Shown: positions 23,111 to 34,765 of the stretch, in pieces
Layout of the letters: every line of letters begins with the position of its first letter
How positions within the stretch are numbered: the first letter of the stretch is position 1
From: Cunninghamia lanceolata
Lineage: Eukaryota; Streptophyta; Pinopsida; Cupressales; Cupressaceae
Direction: 5' to 3'
Assembly: GCA_027924645.1 (NCBI GenBank)
Contig: BSBN01000850.1
Coordinates: forward strand, 1,829,501-1,893,500
Length of the DNA stretch: 64,000 bases
Program-made: the position numbers and the translations under genes
The notes under the pieces: generated by a model
Told to the model about the DNA's origin: nothing
The model's database searches: none
Seen by the model: only the letters and a program-made list of their open reading frames with translations

Positions 23111-25851
23111 CCTCACCGCCCCTTTGACATCAATGGCAAGGGGTAGGGTCCGCACACCAAAATTGCACAAAAATTTTTCTATACTTAGCTGCATTAGTAT
23201 ATAAACAGGTTATACTTACATATACTGTAGTATGTCTACAAAAGTTGTCTTCAACTGGACAAGTTCTGTTGTCCAACTCTTCTTCATCCTGTCTAAAATT
23301 GACATGTGACCACTCAACAGGAATGCAAATGCATCTGCCCTTTTTAGATCTATCAGATCACTGGTCCGGGCTGTGATCTAAGCTTCTTTTATGGCCTCAT
23401 GCATTGCCTCTAACTTAGGGATAATTATCCCTCTAAGTTCACCCAACCTTCTTATTCTATTTTTCTTTTCCTTCTCAAGCTTCTTGATTTCATTCAAGAC
23501 TGCAATAGTCTGACATTCTTGATTTATTATGGAAGAGGAGAGAGGATCAAAATTCTTAGAAAGTTTTTTCAATTTGTCCTCCTGTTCTTTCACTTTCATT
23601 TCAATATCTAATGTTACTTTGGACCATGATAAACAAAATTTGTACATTTCCCCGCCATCTTTAAGAGCATTTTCTAAGCTCTTTATCCCAATATTCATAT
23701 TCCTCCTATCATTAGTTATTAACCCTTGTACCTCTGATAATCTTTTTACCAAAAATTCCTTCCGGACCTTATCTTTTGCTGAATTCTCTAGGGAACCAAA
23801 ATGTGTGCTAACACTATTGACTAGAGATTTGAGATTATTGGATGAGGAGGTTGAGGGATCCTTCTGAAAAGATGGCATGGTCTTTTCTAATACTCCAGAT
23901 GCAACATCTATTAGCTCACAGTCTTCCATGTTAGACTTCAGGAGTTTTTCTTTTGCCTTTGCATTAGCAGATGAAGCTATCTTCATTGTTTGTACCCGGG
24001 AAAGAGAATCAAAATCAAATGGCCCTTGTAGAAGTCCTGGTTCATCAATCTCCATTGTCTCTTTGTTTAAGAATTCTTTGATAGTTTCTGCAGTGTCTCT
24101 TTTGCTATTTTGTCAGTTTCTCCAAGCATAAGTTGATTCATTCTTGCTTTGCTCCGGAACTCATCCTTGCAATCTTTGAAGACCATATTCATTTGTTTTG
24201 AATCAATTGAAGGATATAGCTGAATGGCTATTTGTTCTCAGATCTCAAGATCTTTTGCCATTGCATTATTCTTTCTTATTTCTAACTCTTTCTCTAGGCT
24301 TTTGGGAATAAGAGATATAATTTCAATAAAAGACTTATTGTCGATATTCAGATACTTGACTGTTGCTTCCTGCAAGATCTTTTGGTCAGCCTCACTATAA
24401 TCATCATAGAATTCAACCATTGGTTGAAGGTTTCCATCCACAGTAACTGATTTGACGACATCATTTAATGATAGAGTGGGCTTTTCAACAAACTCTTCTC
24501 CCTCTGCCTCCTTGGTTTCACTGGATACTTTCCTTTTCTTTTTCATCTTCTTGATTTCTTCATCAGATTATGTCTCTTCTTCATCTTTCTGGCTTATATA
24601 AGACCTTGTAGCCTTTGTCTTAGTCCTTTTCTCTGCTTTACTGGATGATTTTGTTTTTAGTTTTGATGCCTTTGAGGTCTTAGCAATTGTAGGTGTAGAC
24701 CTCTTAGAGGATCTGATCTGGGAGGGGGCTTCTACTGGATCACTTTTCTTTTCTGCTTCTTCCTTCTCTTTTTCTGCCCTTTCCATCTTTTCTCTGCTGG
24801 CATCAAGTGCCTCTTTTGAAATGCCAAAACTTTTGGCAATGTTCTCAACTTCTTTTCTCACTCTTCTCTTCATTTCTGGTTGTCGTAGCTCCACATGGAT
24901 CTTCACACTTAACTCTTCAAAGGTTCCAAACCTTTCTGCCTTAGGATCCTTTGGCTGACTTAGCATGTGTTGAACATGCAGCTCTACAATTTTCTCATCA
25001 ACTTCATATCCCATTGGCATGATCCACACTACCCTTGGCTCCACTACCTCCATTAGGCACTAATCAGTTTCTACCATAAAGAAAATTGTCTCCTTATATT
25101 TTTCAACTAATGATTTGGGAATTCTTTCTCTAGCCTACATCATGTTTTGAAAGTTTTTGAAATAACCCCATAGTGTTGTATTCTGTGCCTTAGCGTTACC
25201 AAGTCCATACAAGTAATCCCTGATTTGGATGGCTATTGGTCTATCATTCTGCCACACCCAACCACTGGATCCGAGAAGCTCATTTATGAAGTAGAAGAAC
25301 AAACACAGTATCAACCCACCATATTTGAAGGAATTCTTCTTGTCTTTCTTTATCTTCTACAGATTCTCCAAGAGTTGGTTCAGAAGAAGCTCACAAAGAT
25401 CATAGTCTACATTCTTCCTCAACATTTCATAAGCAGTATATATAGCAGTTCTGAAAACTAAATTCTCCCTACTGGAGTGATATATCTTATATCCATTTAT
25501 CATTGATGCAAACTTGATATCCAGATCTGTGATATCCTCAATAGTCATAGCTCTTTTATCAAACTTTGATCCGGTAGCCTCACTAACAATTTGGTTTTTG
25601 ACAGATTTGAGCATAGGCATTTCATCGGTTGAGTGTAACCTGGTTACAGCCCTAATGGCATCCTTAGTGATCTTAAATGGCCTATTTAACCACATGAAGT
25701 TGTCATGCATTTTGCTCAAGATATACCGGACCCATTCATCTTCCGGAAAATAGGGGAAATGAATGCACTGTGCAAATTGTTTGTCCCAGATAGCTCTATA
25801 CTAAGTTTTGAGTTCAAATGAGTCATCTATCAAATGCTTGTGATAGATATC

Positions 25852-26799
25852 TGTATACACCTAAAATTGGCTCGGGTCGAATTAAGTAAATATTTTAATA
25901 TTTATCTTAATTCCTATTTTCTTCTGTCAATTAAATAAATATTATAAGTTTATTTAATTGGCTCATTATCCCATAATTAAATAAAGTCATTTTATTTAAT
26001 TAAATTCCCTAAATTCTTCTAAAGTCTAAAGTCCAAAATCCACCTCATCAATCCACCTCATCTCTTCCACCTCACCATGTTGCACATATAATTAAATATT
26101 CTTAATATTTAATTAGCTAATATCCTCCATTTTCCAAAATAAATCTTCACAAATTGAATATTTAATTCAATGTTCCCCACTAGCCTTCACAAATGAAATA
26201 TTTAATTCAATGTTCCCCACTAGCCTTCACCAATTCAATATTTAATTCAATTGTTCCCCACTAGCCTTTGCCAATTGAATATTTAATTCAATTCTCATAA
26301 TCCACTATTCCCAAATAAAGAATTTTTAATTCATCCATTATGAATTAAAGATTCACAAAAAATGAGAGCCATTGATCTCATCTTTTGATCCTCACCCTCC
26401 ATTCTATTTTCAGAAAATCTATAAATAGAACCTTCTTCTAAGCCATTAAGGAGGAACTTCATCTTGCACAATCACTATACCCAAATTTCTCTTATTTTCT
26501 CATTCATTCCATTTTCAAGTTTCCTCCATTATTATGTGTTGAAGCTCATATTCAACATGAACACATATCATAGCCATTCTTCCTTTGTCATCTTCAAACA
26601 AGCAAGCAAGCAAGGAAAGCTTCTGAGGGCTTCACAATCAAGATCAAAGAAAGATAGGCAAATAATGGAAAACGACAGGTAAAAGGAGTTTGTAAGTATT
26701 CTCACTTGTTTTGGTTTTAAACTTCTTTGCTTTCAACTTCCATTGGTGTTTGGGTTTATGTTTTCATTAATTTGACTAACTCACATTCTTCCCCTCACA
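25852..26799 (+). mobile_element. solo LTR nested in ORF2 of the pol-less element
   Basis: 948 bp begin TGTATACACCTAAAATTGG and end CCCTCACA, flanked by ATATC on both sides (25847-25851, 26800-26804). TATAAATA near 26421 suggests plus-strand orientation. No internal region or second LTR is present, so this is the product of LTR-LTR recombination. Its removal restores the ORF2 frame across the site. Confidence 0.9.
26151..26300. repeat. 40-bp tandem repeat inside the solo LTR
   Basis: Three full units and a partial one (starts 26151, 26191, 26231, 26272) each contain ATATTTAATTCAA followed, in the full units, by TTCCCCACTAGCCTT. It lies upstream of the LTR TATA box, a place where LTR enhancers often sit. 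Confidence 0.85.
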
Positions 26800-26999
26800 A
26801 TATCAACTAGCTTAGATTCCCCAAATTCTTCAATATTCACATGAATATATGCCCTAACATCTTCTACATGCAGAACTCCATGCGGAATACTTGAAAAGGC
26901 ACCTAGGGGATCAACTTCTAGGGATTTATATGGATGTTTCTTGAACTTAGGGTGTGGCCTCTTAGTGATCTTTACAACATTCGGTGTATCCATCTTCAA

Positions 27000-27470
27000 A
27001 AAGACTTACAGAGAAATATTCAATAACGGAAAGTACCTTTTGCGTATCTAGGGTTTGTGAAAACATCCAGATTGATTCACTAGATGAATCGACTTCTGTA
27101 GAAGACTTTTGATGGGCTTCAGGAGATTTGATGCAGAGCTCTTCTTTTGCTTCTTCTTGAATGCAGAATGAACAAGTGTTTGATAGGAGAACCCTTATAT
27201 TATTCCACAAACCCTAATACCAAGTTGCAATAAATGCTCAACTTAAGTCATTCTGATTTTCTTTGTTTTCCTTATTCGAATGACTTGATGAACCAGATCA
27301 ATCTTGTTCTAAATATCTTGTGGATCTTCCATATTTTAACCATAGTTTATTTGGATGTTTCTCTTACAAGCCCTTTGATCCGCAACTCTCCTTGTGCTAG
27401 TTCCGGCACCAATTAACTAGTTGGGGGAAAAAGTTTTCCTTGTGTCTCCCCCTGAGCCAGAGCTCCCTCT
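27000..27470 (-). other. leader between ORF1 and ORF2 of the pol-less element
   Basis: Non-coding in the element frame. On the minus strand it contains AAACCCTAG (27048-27056), a telo-box-like word typical of plant 5' UTRs, shortly upstream of the ORF2 ATG. It also has possible splice sites, and a purine-rich stretch near 27430-27460. This looks like the upstream region of a captured host gene, but that is inference. Confidence 0.35.
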
Positions 27471-28664
27471 TTAATTTTCGAAAGGAATATTAGCACCAGA
27501 TTCTGGTGTGGATCCATCCCCTACATTTTCTGTACTTCTCTTCACCCAAATCTTGTTCATCTCACTTTTAACTTCATCCGCATTCACTTTTCCTTTTCGC
27601 TTGTCTTGATTCTGATTGTGATGTACCGGACCTCTTTTGTCCTGATTCTTACTTCTACAGAATTTGGCAATATGACCGGATCTATTACAATTGTGGCAAA
27701 CAACATTTCTTTGCATATTTGATTGATGTCCTCTTGATCTACATTTATTAGCCATATGACCCATTCTACTGCATGCAAAGCATCTACCATTGAATGAATT
27801 GTCCATTTGCATATTTCTGTATTCATGAGATTTGTGACCATACCTTTTGTAGTTGAAACATTGTCTGGAGAAGGATATATTAGTCTGATTCATTCTCTTT
27901 CTGCACTGATTAGCTTTATGACCAAAGTTATTGCAGTTGTGGCAGTATCCATTGAAAGATGGATATTTTTTAGCATTAGGCTACCTTACCGGAGGTCTTC
28001 TAGGTCTGTTCCTTGGATTTTCTGATCCAAAATTCTTCTAACCGGATCTAGAGCTTTCACCTTTCTCATATCCCAAGCCACACTTGTCATCTACCCTCTT
28101 TTGGCTTTCAAGAAGAACTTCAAGTTGAGCAGAACTTATCTTGAATTTCTCTTTGTATTCATTTGCTATTTGAAGATCCCTTTTAAGAGAGATAATTTGA
28201 TCCTCAAGCTTTTCTTCATTATCTTTAGCATCTTCAAGATCAGATTCAAGATGTCTGATTATTCTATCCATCTTGTGGCAGTCTTTTGATTTCTCTTTGA
28301 GAGATTGTCTTAGATCATCTTCAATTTTTCTTTTTTCTTCAATTTCTTGGGTAAACTTCATAACTCCTGATTCCATTTCATGTCTGACCATAATGACCTC
28401 TTTTGATAACTTTTCACATAACTTGGTTTTCTACTTTAGATCTCCATTTGTATCATTTGTTTCACCTTGACTTGTCAGTTGCTAAAGTAGCTCATTTCTC
28501 TTTTTCATAGAGAGACTCAGTTTCTCTTTTAGTTCATTTATGAAATCATCAGCTTGTTTGAGTATTTCCTTCAATTGATTGACTTCAAAATTTGACTACT
28601 CAAGATCATCTAGGGCAGACTTAAGTTGCTCCCTCATACCATACACATCCATTTGAATTCCCAT
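27471..28664 (-). pseudogene. gag-like ORF1 with coiled coil and four zinc knuckles
   Basis: The frame starts at the ATG at 28664, just inside the primer-binding site, and ends with TAA at 27471: 398 codons counting five internal in-frame stops, all TAG. The first two thirds are heptad-like and charged (28500-28060), consistent with a long coiled coil. The C-terminal third has four CCHC-type knuckles: CHNCNNFGHKANQC near 27940, a damaged one (CFNY...H...Y) near 27850, CFACSRMGHMANKC near 27780 and CHNCNRSGHIAKFC near 27700. Such knuckles bind RNA in gag proteins. The usual gag core of the Copia element at 3694 is not recognisable here, so this may be a gag C-terminus joined to a coiled-coil protein. 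Confidence 0.75.
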
Positions 28665-28700
28665 ATTTTCCTCAAGCTGTTAGGCTCTATTGGGAGGAAC

Positions 28701-28717
28701 TTGGCTCTGATACCAAT
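28701..28717 (-). other. primer-binding site of the pol-less element
   Basis: The plus strand reads TTGGCTCTGATACCAAT, the complement of ATTGGTATCAGAGCCAA, next to the 5' LTR. It is the same initiator-Met site as in the intact Copia element. Confidence 0.92.
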
Positions 28718-29810
28718 TGTTGATAACTGAGAGGGGGGGTGAATCAGTTATCTTAATTATTTCATCTTTCTAAACTTTCTTTTAAGTAATGCAGCATCAA
28801 TTCAATTAAGCAAACATAACCATGAAATGAAAATACACATGACACAATATTTTTGATGTGGAAACCTAGTTAAGGGAGAAAACCACGGGGTGATTAACCC
28901 AAGATTATATTCCCTATTAGAAGAATAGAAATACAAGATGGCACCTGCCAATTAGGGCTCACTGCCCGAGCACACTGCTCACAAGAGGCTCACTGCCTAC
29001 AAGAGACTCACTGTCTACAAGATGTAAGAAGAATAACAAGATCCTTGAATTGATGAGAACCATCCACATATGCTGAGGTTCAGTTCTAGTTAAGCTCAAT
29101 ACACTGATCTGCTGCACTTCATCCTTCCTCTTCTTTTGTGCTGCTGTCCTTTCAAATACCAGACCTTCCTTACTGCTTTAACTCTACTCTCCTACTTTTC
29201 TTCACATACACATAACAACTACAACATAACCTCATTGAAATCCTTCTAGTATATATATCCGCACAAAGGATTTCATCCTCTTTCTAGTCGGCATCTGGAA
29301 TAGTCAATATTTCCCAAACTCTAGTCTGTCGGCTGAATCCTTGCTTCCCAAGTGATGCAGATCAAAAGGAAACTTATAGAAGTTATCTAACAAGTCAGCC
29401 AATCATGAATGATACCTTAGGAATCTTTATCACCATCAACATCTCATCCGAAATAACTTCTGATGCTCTGCTTGTCAGTTCTTCCTCTGTCTGTTCTCCC
29501 AAACTGGACCCCAATACTTGAATGCTTATATCTCTTTACTCTTTCATCACTGGAGGCTCAATTCCTAGAATCTATCAGTCAAGGTACTCCTCTTGACTTC
29601 CCCAAGTCTGCACTTTCCAAGGATATTTCCTCTTAGAGATCCAGACCTGACTGTCAAACCTTGCCACATACTCTGTTCTTGCTTACCAGACCACAACACT
29701 CTTCAATCTGACTTTCGGTAAAGGCACACCATGTCTTGCGGATGTGTGGGATGAACTTTGTTGCCATCAATGACAACAATCATGAAGCTCCAATGTGTCT
29801 CTTGCCAACA
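28718..29810 (-). repeat. 5' LTR of the pol-less element
   Basis: 1093 bp, TG...CA. On the minus strand a TATATATA box (29250-29258) is preceded by two GCCGAC motifs (29287-29292 and 29328-29333, seen as GTCGGC on the plus strand). The spacing to the TATA box is close to that in the Copia LTR at 2347. In the 3' LTR one of the two has changed to GTCAGC. Confidence 0.95.
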
Positions 29811-31305
29811 AGAAGTCCTCTTTGATGGGGTGCTTCCCTAAGGTGATTTCTAATTGAGGAACTATTTTTGTGCATTGGACCTTGGCTCATGTGGCGGTTG
29901 CTACTGCAAAACCTTTAAAGTTTATGGTTTTAATTTCTTTTGTTCAACTAGTCTCTCATCAATAAAATTATGGGAGGCCCCACTATCTACAAGGGTGATG
30001 ACCTTATGTCCTTTGGGGGTGCTCTTGATTCGGAATGGGCGATGTTTGGAAGCTTGAGAGATAGTGGCTAGAGTTACTTGTTCTTCATCTTCGTATCTTG
30101 CCCTTTTGTTGGGGTTTTCCTTGTTTTCCCCTTGGGAGATTACTTCTATTGTATGGGCTTGGCTCTTCCCTTCGTATTTATTGCCCCTTGCGTATGAACC
30201 CCAGCATTTAAAGTATAAACCCTTCCTTTTCAGATCATCCATGGATTTACACATGTGACAATGTTCCACTTTTTCATTGCAGTACATACATGTTCTTAGT
30301 GAAACTTCCTTCTTATACCTTCCTATTTTGGAGGGCATGTTAAAACTTCAAGGTCTATCTTTTGGTGGATGGTTATCCATACTTAGTGCCTATTGAATTG
30401 CATCCTTATGTGTGGAAGGGTTAAGGGCACTTACCAACCATTTGACAGGATTTTTTTATCCTTGGACAAATAGGTAAGTTAGTCTTCTTTTAGATATTTC
30501 AGGTACCATGACTAAGAGTTTTTGAAACTCAATGACATATTCTTCCACGGTTTCTTGTTGTCTTAGGAGTGTCAGTTCCTTGAAATACCATTTGGGGTGT
30601 TTTTGATCAAATCTTTGGATGAGTTCTTACATGAACTCATCGTAGGATGTTATATGTTGGTGATATTCGGTAATAAGGCCATGATGCCACCAATCATGGG
30701 CTGCTCCTTCTAGGTGAAAGATAGAAAATGTTATGGCATTCTTTTCTATCATAGGGCTAAGTGTAAAGTATGTGTCCAATGTTTGGATCCAAGAATGTGC
30801 TGTTATCTTGTTGGATCCATCAAATTTTGGGACAGCCATCTTACTAATTCTTCCTTTTAGGTCTTTGTCAGATTCCCCTTTTTTTATTTGGTTTATCTTA
30901 TCTTTTGGCATCACAGTAGTCCCTAAAGGAGACATCTTTCTTTATGGCAGAACTTAGTTTCTAATATTCTTCTGCTAGTTCTTCCACGCTGTTAATGGTT
31001 TGATTGGTCTCTTCATCTCCCATCTCTCTTTCTTGTGGGAGGAAAGTGGGTCTAGTTGGCCTAGTGGTTGAGTCCTTCATTGAGTTATTATTTTTAGATT
31101 GGTTCGAATGGGTAGGCCTTTCATTATTTGAATTGCTATTGTTATTTAGGTTTTGGATTGCTTGGAGGAAACCTTGAGTGTTTCTTTCATTTTGCTCCAT
31201 TAGAGCTTGGGTGAATGTCCTTAAGTCATTGTTCATTTGTTCACCCATGGTGTAGTTAGACGTAGAGTTATTAATTGAAGCTAGTTTCCTCTTTTCTCTT
31301 TTCAA
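29811..31305 (-). pseudogene. chromovirus gag and protease, frame-broken
   Basis: Minus-strand pieces are a gag N-terminus (31305-30961, Asn/Gln-rich), a gag core (30935-30627, VPKFDGSN...AHDWW), and a knuckle/protease piece (30338-29922). The normally conserved zinc knuckle is damaged there (YFKCWGSYARG). The protease motif LVDSGASHNFID is intact near 29990-29955. The nested element at 29810 cuts the region downstream of the protease. Confidence 0.82.
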
Positions 31306-31365
31306 AGCTCTTTGAGCTCTTTGGCTATTTTACATCAACTATCTTTCACAGGATGGCAAGATTAT

Positions 31366-31379
31366 GCTCTAATACCACT
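31366..31379 (-). other. primer-binding site of the chromovirus
   Basis: The minus strand reads AGTGGTATTAGAGC directly inside the 5' LTR. It is an initiator-Met type site with one difference from TGGTATCAGAGC. Confidence 0.85.
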
Positions 31380-32006
31380 TGTAATGTCCCCTGTCCCGAT
31401 TTGCCCCATAACCTTCTAATGATTACAAGTTCCCCACTAGGGTTAGGTTTCTAAGTTTACCATGCAATAAATAACTTGTTGGTGGAGTCCTTATTGAACC
31501 TGCATACACATTATGAACAACATTGCCAAACAAACATATATACTTGTTAGCATTAATCCATGATTCATTAAATGTTATCGATCCATGTAGCCTAATGTGA
31601 ACTAAGAGGGGTGACATGGTGGGTCTACCCGAAGCCATATGCCAACCTAAGAGGTTGTATACCAAAACATCTTCTTGTTGGCAACTTGTACCTTCTTTCC
31701 CCAACCATGTCCCAACCTCGGCAAACACTTTGCCCACTTGTGGAAAGGGTGGAGTTTAAGAGCGGTCTCAGTGCTTCCACTCTTCCATGGCCCCTCCTTT
31801 TGGTTTGAGTAGACCATAAGTGGGGTTACCACTCCTCCATGGCTCAACCTTCTGTTTGGAGTGGACGGACCATAAGTGCAGCACACCGTTCTCTTCCTAC
31901 CTCTTTTCCTAGGTGGACTATCAGTCAGTTTCAAACACTCAAGTATTAACACACAGAAATAATTGTAGACACTCCTTTGATTATCAATCTCATTGCACAC
32001 ACACAC

Positions 32007-32079
<73 letters not shown>

Positions 32080-32605
32080 TATATAAACCATTCAATAAGT
32101 TCAGTTTGTTATAAATAAATCAACTGCAGATATATGTAATCAGATCAGCAAAGAGGTTATCATAAATATATTTGAGCAGATTTATAGATAACCAATCTCA
32201 GATTTAAGAGTCGGATTGATTACTCAGAAAAGTGGATAGAAAGACAATTCACTTTTTACATATAAATTTACCCTACTTAATAAGGAAGAAATACACTTGG
32301 TGTAGTAGTTGTGATCTCCAAATCTTTTCCTTGGATGTCTTTCCTTACTTCACCTCAGTCATATTTCTTCCTTGCTCATTGCCCTTTGCTATTGTGTTGT
32401 ATCTCTTTTTTTTTATAACCCCAATTGTATTGAGGATTGCATCCCTTCATGTTATAATAGTCATGCCTTTTTGTTAGTGACCTTAATTAAGGTCTCTCAA
32501 GGGATAACATAATTTCTTTAATGCCGATTGTCTTTTTTTGATAGTCACTCCTCTCTCTTTTTTATGCCTTCGATCCTCTATGTGATCGCTCAATGGGACA
32601 TGACA
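31380..32605 (-). repeat. 5' LTR of the chromovirus
   Basis: It matches 17623-18805. It contains (CA)n followed by a long (AT)n run at 32009-32077 where the other LTR has ordinary AT-rich sequence. Confidence 0.92.
32009..32077. repeat. (AT)n microsatellite in one chromovirus LTR
   Basis: About 34 AT dinucleotides, preceded by a short CA run. It is absent from the paired LTR, so it expanded after insertion. Confidence 0.95.
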
Positions 32606-34705
32606 CCCTTCTTCCTCAAAATCTTTTCAATTGTGGTTTGCTTGCCCGAAGCTATCTCTACCTGTACCTTGTTTTTCTTGTTCCTGGTGCTTTTTCGAGT
32701 AGAAATAGGTGAGGCAGTGTCCACATTCCTTCCCATAGGAGTTTGAGTAATACCTAAATTGTTAATCTCTTGCTCCACCCCACTTTCCAATAGCACCTCG
32801 TCTACTAAATCGTCACAGATAATGTTGACCATTTTATTCAAGGCTTTCTGCAAAAGATCTTGCAGCATTTCTTCCTCCTCTACTTGCTCGTTATTATCCT
32901 TCTCTCCTGGGAGAAGATTATCATAACCATTATCCACCTTTTCTCCCAGAGAGAGATTGTTAGCCATACAAAGAGTATGTGACCCTTCCACTCTCAGCCT
33001 CTCTAAATCTATCATTCTCGTTCCCTCACTAGGAACTCTTTCTAGCCTGGAATCATTTCGAATACTTACTTCCTCTTCTGACAAGGATTCAACCGCCGCT
33101 CCAACAGTGTCTTCCTTTTCTGGAACATTCCCTCTATTTAGAGGAGAGAAAACCACCTAGATGTTAACTACTTCCTCTTCCAGCGGTTTTTCAGCTTCAC
33201 CTAGATTCTCCTTTGTGAGACCTGAAACAACTTGCATTTTGTTTCTAGATGCATCTCAGAAATCATAGGTCCACTGGTGATATCACTTACCAGGAGGGGA
33301 GAGGTTCTCTTATGAGCGATTGGATCTTCCACTTGATTTTCCAATTGCGGCTCAAAACAGTTTGTCGAGTCTAGAGTTGTTCCCGAGGGAAGAAGAGCTA
33401 TATTATCCTCTGCTTCCTCAATGCCCAAGAGCCGGTTCATTCGAGTGCAATCATCTGTTTTGAAACCATCTTCAAAGAAAATTTCTTGAGTCTAGTGACA
33501 TGTGGCAGTCTCAAGCATTATGTGTTTGGGCAAGAGCTCCTTTATTTCGAGGAGAATACAGTCTTATGGTAGAAGACCAAAGAGGGTCTGAACAAATCTC
33601 ATGATCCTGGAATATGACTAGAGCATTTCTGATAATTATCAGAGAATTAAGGTCCCTATATTCCATAGGTAAATAAGGGAGCTGGATCCAAAAAGGGAGG
33701 ATTGGGATCTGTGCTTTACCAATATCAAGGTTCAAATGGTTTCCATTCCTGACAGAAAACGACTGTCTTTCCGAACTTCCATAGCTTTTTGCCTAGCACT
33801 GTATCCCTACCAACCCTATGCGAAAAGTAAAAGAAGAAAAAACCATTGCCCAGCACTCCAAACTCCTTAACCTCTGGTCATTCCACAGAATACCATGCTA
33901 TGAAATCATCAACAGAGAAACGAGGAGATAAAACCTTACCAATTAAAACCGTTTCATATAAAAGGGAAACTCTTTTCTTTTATCTTTCACTACACGTGCA
34001 AGCTGTGAATCTTCCTTGCTTGTAACTTTCTTGTAGGTGGGCTTAGCAACCCAGGTTTTCTTCTGTGTTGGCCCTGTTTGTTCGAAAGGTGGCTTGTCTG
34101 AACGCTGCTGAAATTGTCAGTTCCTTTCTTCTCCCATCTTTCTTGAGGCGTCTCCGATATCTTTTCCTGAAAAAGATCTCTACTTGGCTGGTTGGAACTT
34201 TTGTTGTCGTACAAAGACTTTGTCCGTGTCTTGAAAAGCTTTGAAAGCCTCCTGTTGGGATTTCAACGGCTCTCTGTAGGAAGGAAGACCTCTCCGAAAA
34301 AACCTTGTATTGCTAGTGTTTACAGATTGGCTTCTCCCTTTTTCACTGTTTCTAAAGCTTTGGTCTTCGTCCAGGAACCTAACCTTCTTCCCCGGAGCTT
34401 TGTTCAACTGTAGGACCCCATGTCCATTTTTAGATTCATTCTTAGGAAAGACATGTCTTTTCTCCAAGGACTCCCTATAAGTTCGACTCGCAGGTTGGAA
34501 ACTAAGAGACCCAGAGGTGTTTGTGTCCAAGTTCTGTACCCTGCAGAGCTGGGAAGCCATCATCCTCTACCAAGATCCGTATATTATTTACACAGTCGAT
34601 GCTGAACTGAAAATAATGCAACCCAAAAGAAAGCGGATCGCTGCTCAGAAGGGGTTTTCCATACATGTTTGTGTTTTGGAATAATTTTAATATTCTGGCA
34701 GACAA
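32606..34705 (-). pseudogene. LINE ORF1 (DUF4283-like), decayed
   Basis: The frame is in pieces. A segment at 33735-33511 (ILPFWIQLPYLPMEYRD) resembles the DUF4283 region of plant LINE ORF1 proteins, which precedes a zinc knuckle; no intact knuckle is seen. The C-terminal piece (33156-32606) is acidic and ends in a basic stretch (STRKSTRNKKNK) and IEKILRKK. ORF1 would bind LINE RNA. The N-terminal part (34705-33990) is only weakly recognisable. Confidence 0.65.
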
Positions 34706-34765
34706 CTTAGTTGAATTTTAGTTGAATTTAGATTGAATCCTTTCTTGGCACCTTTATTTATGCCT
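32606..34765 (-). mobile_element. LINE, 5' portion with ORF1
   Basis: This is the continuation of the LINE at 12981-17622 across the chromovirus. The minus-strand frames form a decayed ORF1. The right boundary (about 34765) is where LINE-like coding ends and is only approximate. Confidence 0.7.

Larger units (their letters stand above)
23378..26993 (-). pseudogene. unknown ORF2 of the pol-less element (~890 codons, split by a solo LTR)
   Basis: The start is the ATG at 26993. The frame is interrupted by the solo LTR at 25852-26799. When that insert and one target copy (953 bp) are discounted, the frame on both sides is the same, so this was one gene. Inside are four TAG, one TAA and one TGA stop and a frameshift near 24060-24100. 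It ends at 23378. The N-terminal half is globular, with conserved-looking stretches such as WLNRPFKITKDAIRAVTRLH. The middle is very Lys/Glu/Ser-rich and coiled-coil-like (24600-24850). The C-terminal part (24055-23378) is predicted by eye to be coiled coil. I do not recognise the family. The style recalls uncharacterised plant 'mobile domain' proteins, but that is a guess. Confidence 0.65.
21909..29810 (-). mobile_element. Sirevirus-like LTR element without pol, carrying an unknown long ORF
   Basis: TG...CA LTRs (21909-22970 and 28718-29810) and the 5-bp duplication AGAAG (21904-21908 and 29811-29815) define the element, which is inserted in the protease/linker region of the chromovirus. The 5' LTR is on the right. 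The interior holds a primer-binding site, an ORF1 with coiled coil and four zinc knuckles, an ORF2 of about 890 codons of unknown family, and polypurine tracts. I find no protease, integrase, reverse transcriptase or RNase H anywhere inside. LTR ends, primer site and polypurine motifs resemble those of the Copia element at 2347-9428. LTRs differ by roughly 5% by eye. Confidence 0.9.
17623..32605 (-). mobile_element. Ty3/gypsy chromovirus, split by a nested element
   Basis: LTRs lie at 17623-18805 (3' LTR) and 31380-32605 (5' LTR), starting TGTAATGTCCC and ending TGACA as read on the plus strand. CCCT flanks both sides (17619-17622 and 32606-32609). The primer-binding site is next to the 5' LTR. 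On the minus strand the order is gag, protease, reverse transcriptase, RNase H, integrase and chromodomain, as in chromoviruses. Without the nested 7.9-kb element it would be about 7.1 kb. It lies between ORF1 and ORF2 of the LINE. LTR divergence is clearly higher than in the other elements here, so it is old. Confidence 0.92.

Noticed and set aside
31996..32077. CRISPR-like or other regular array
   Set aside because: It is a plain dinucleotide microsatellite; no spacer-repeat structure exists anywhere in the window.
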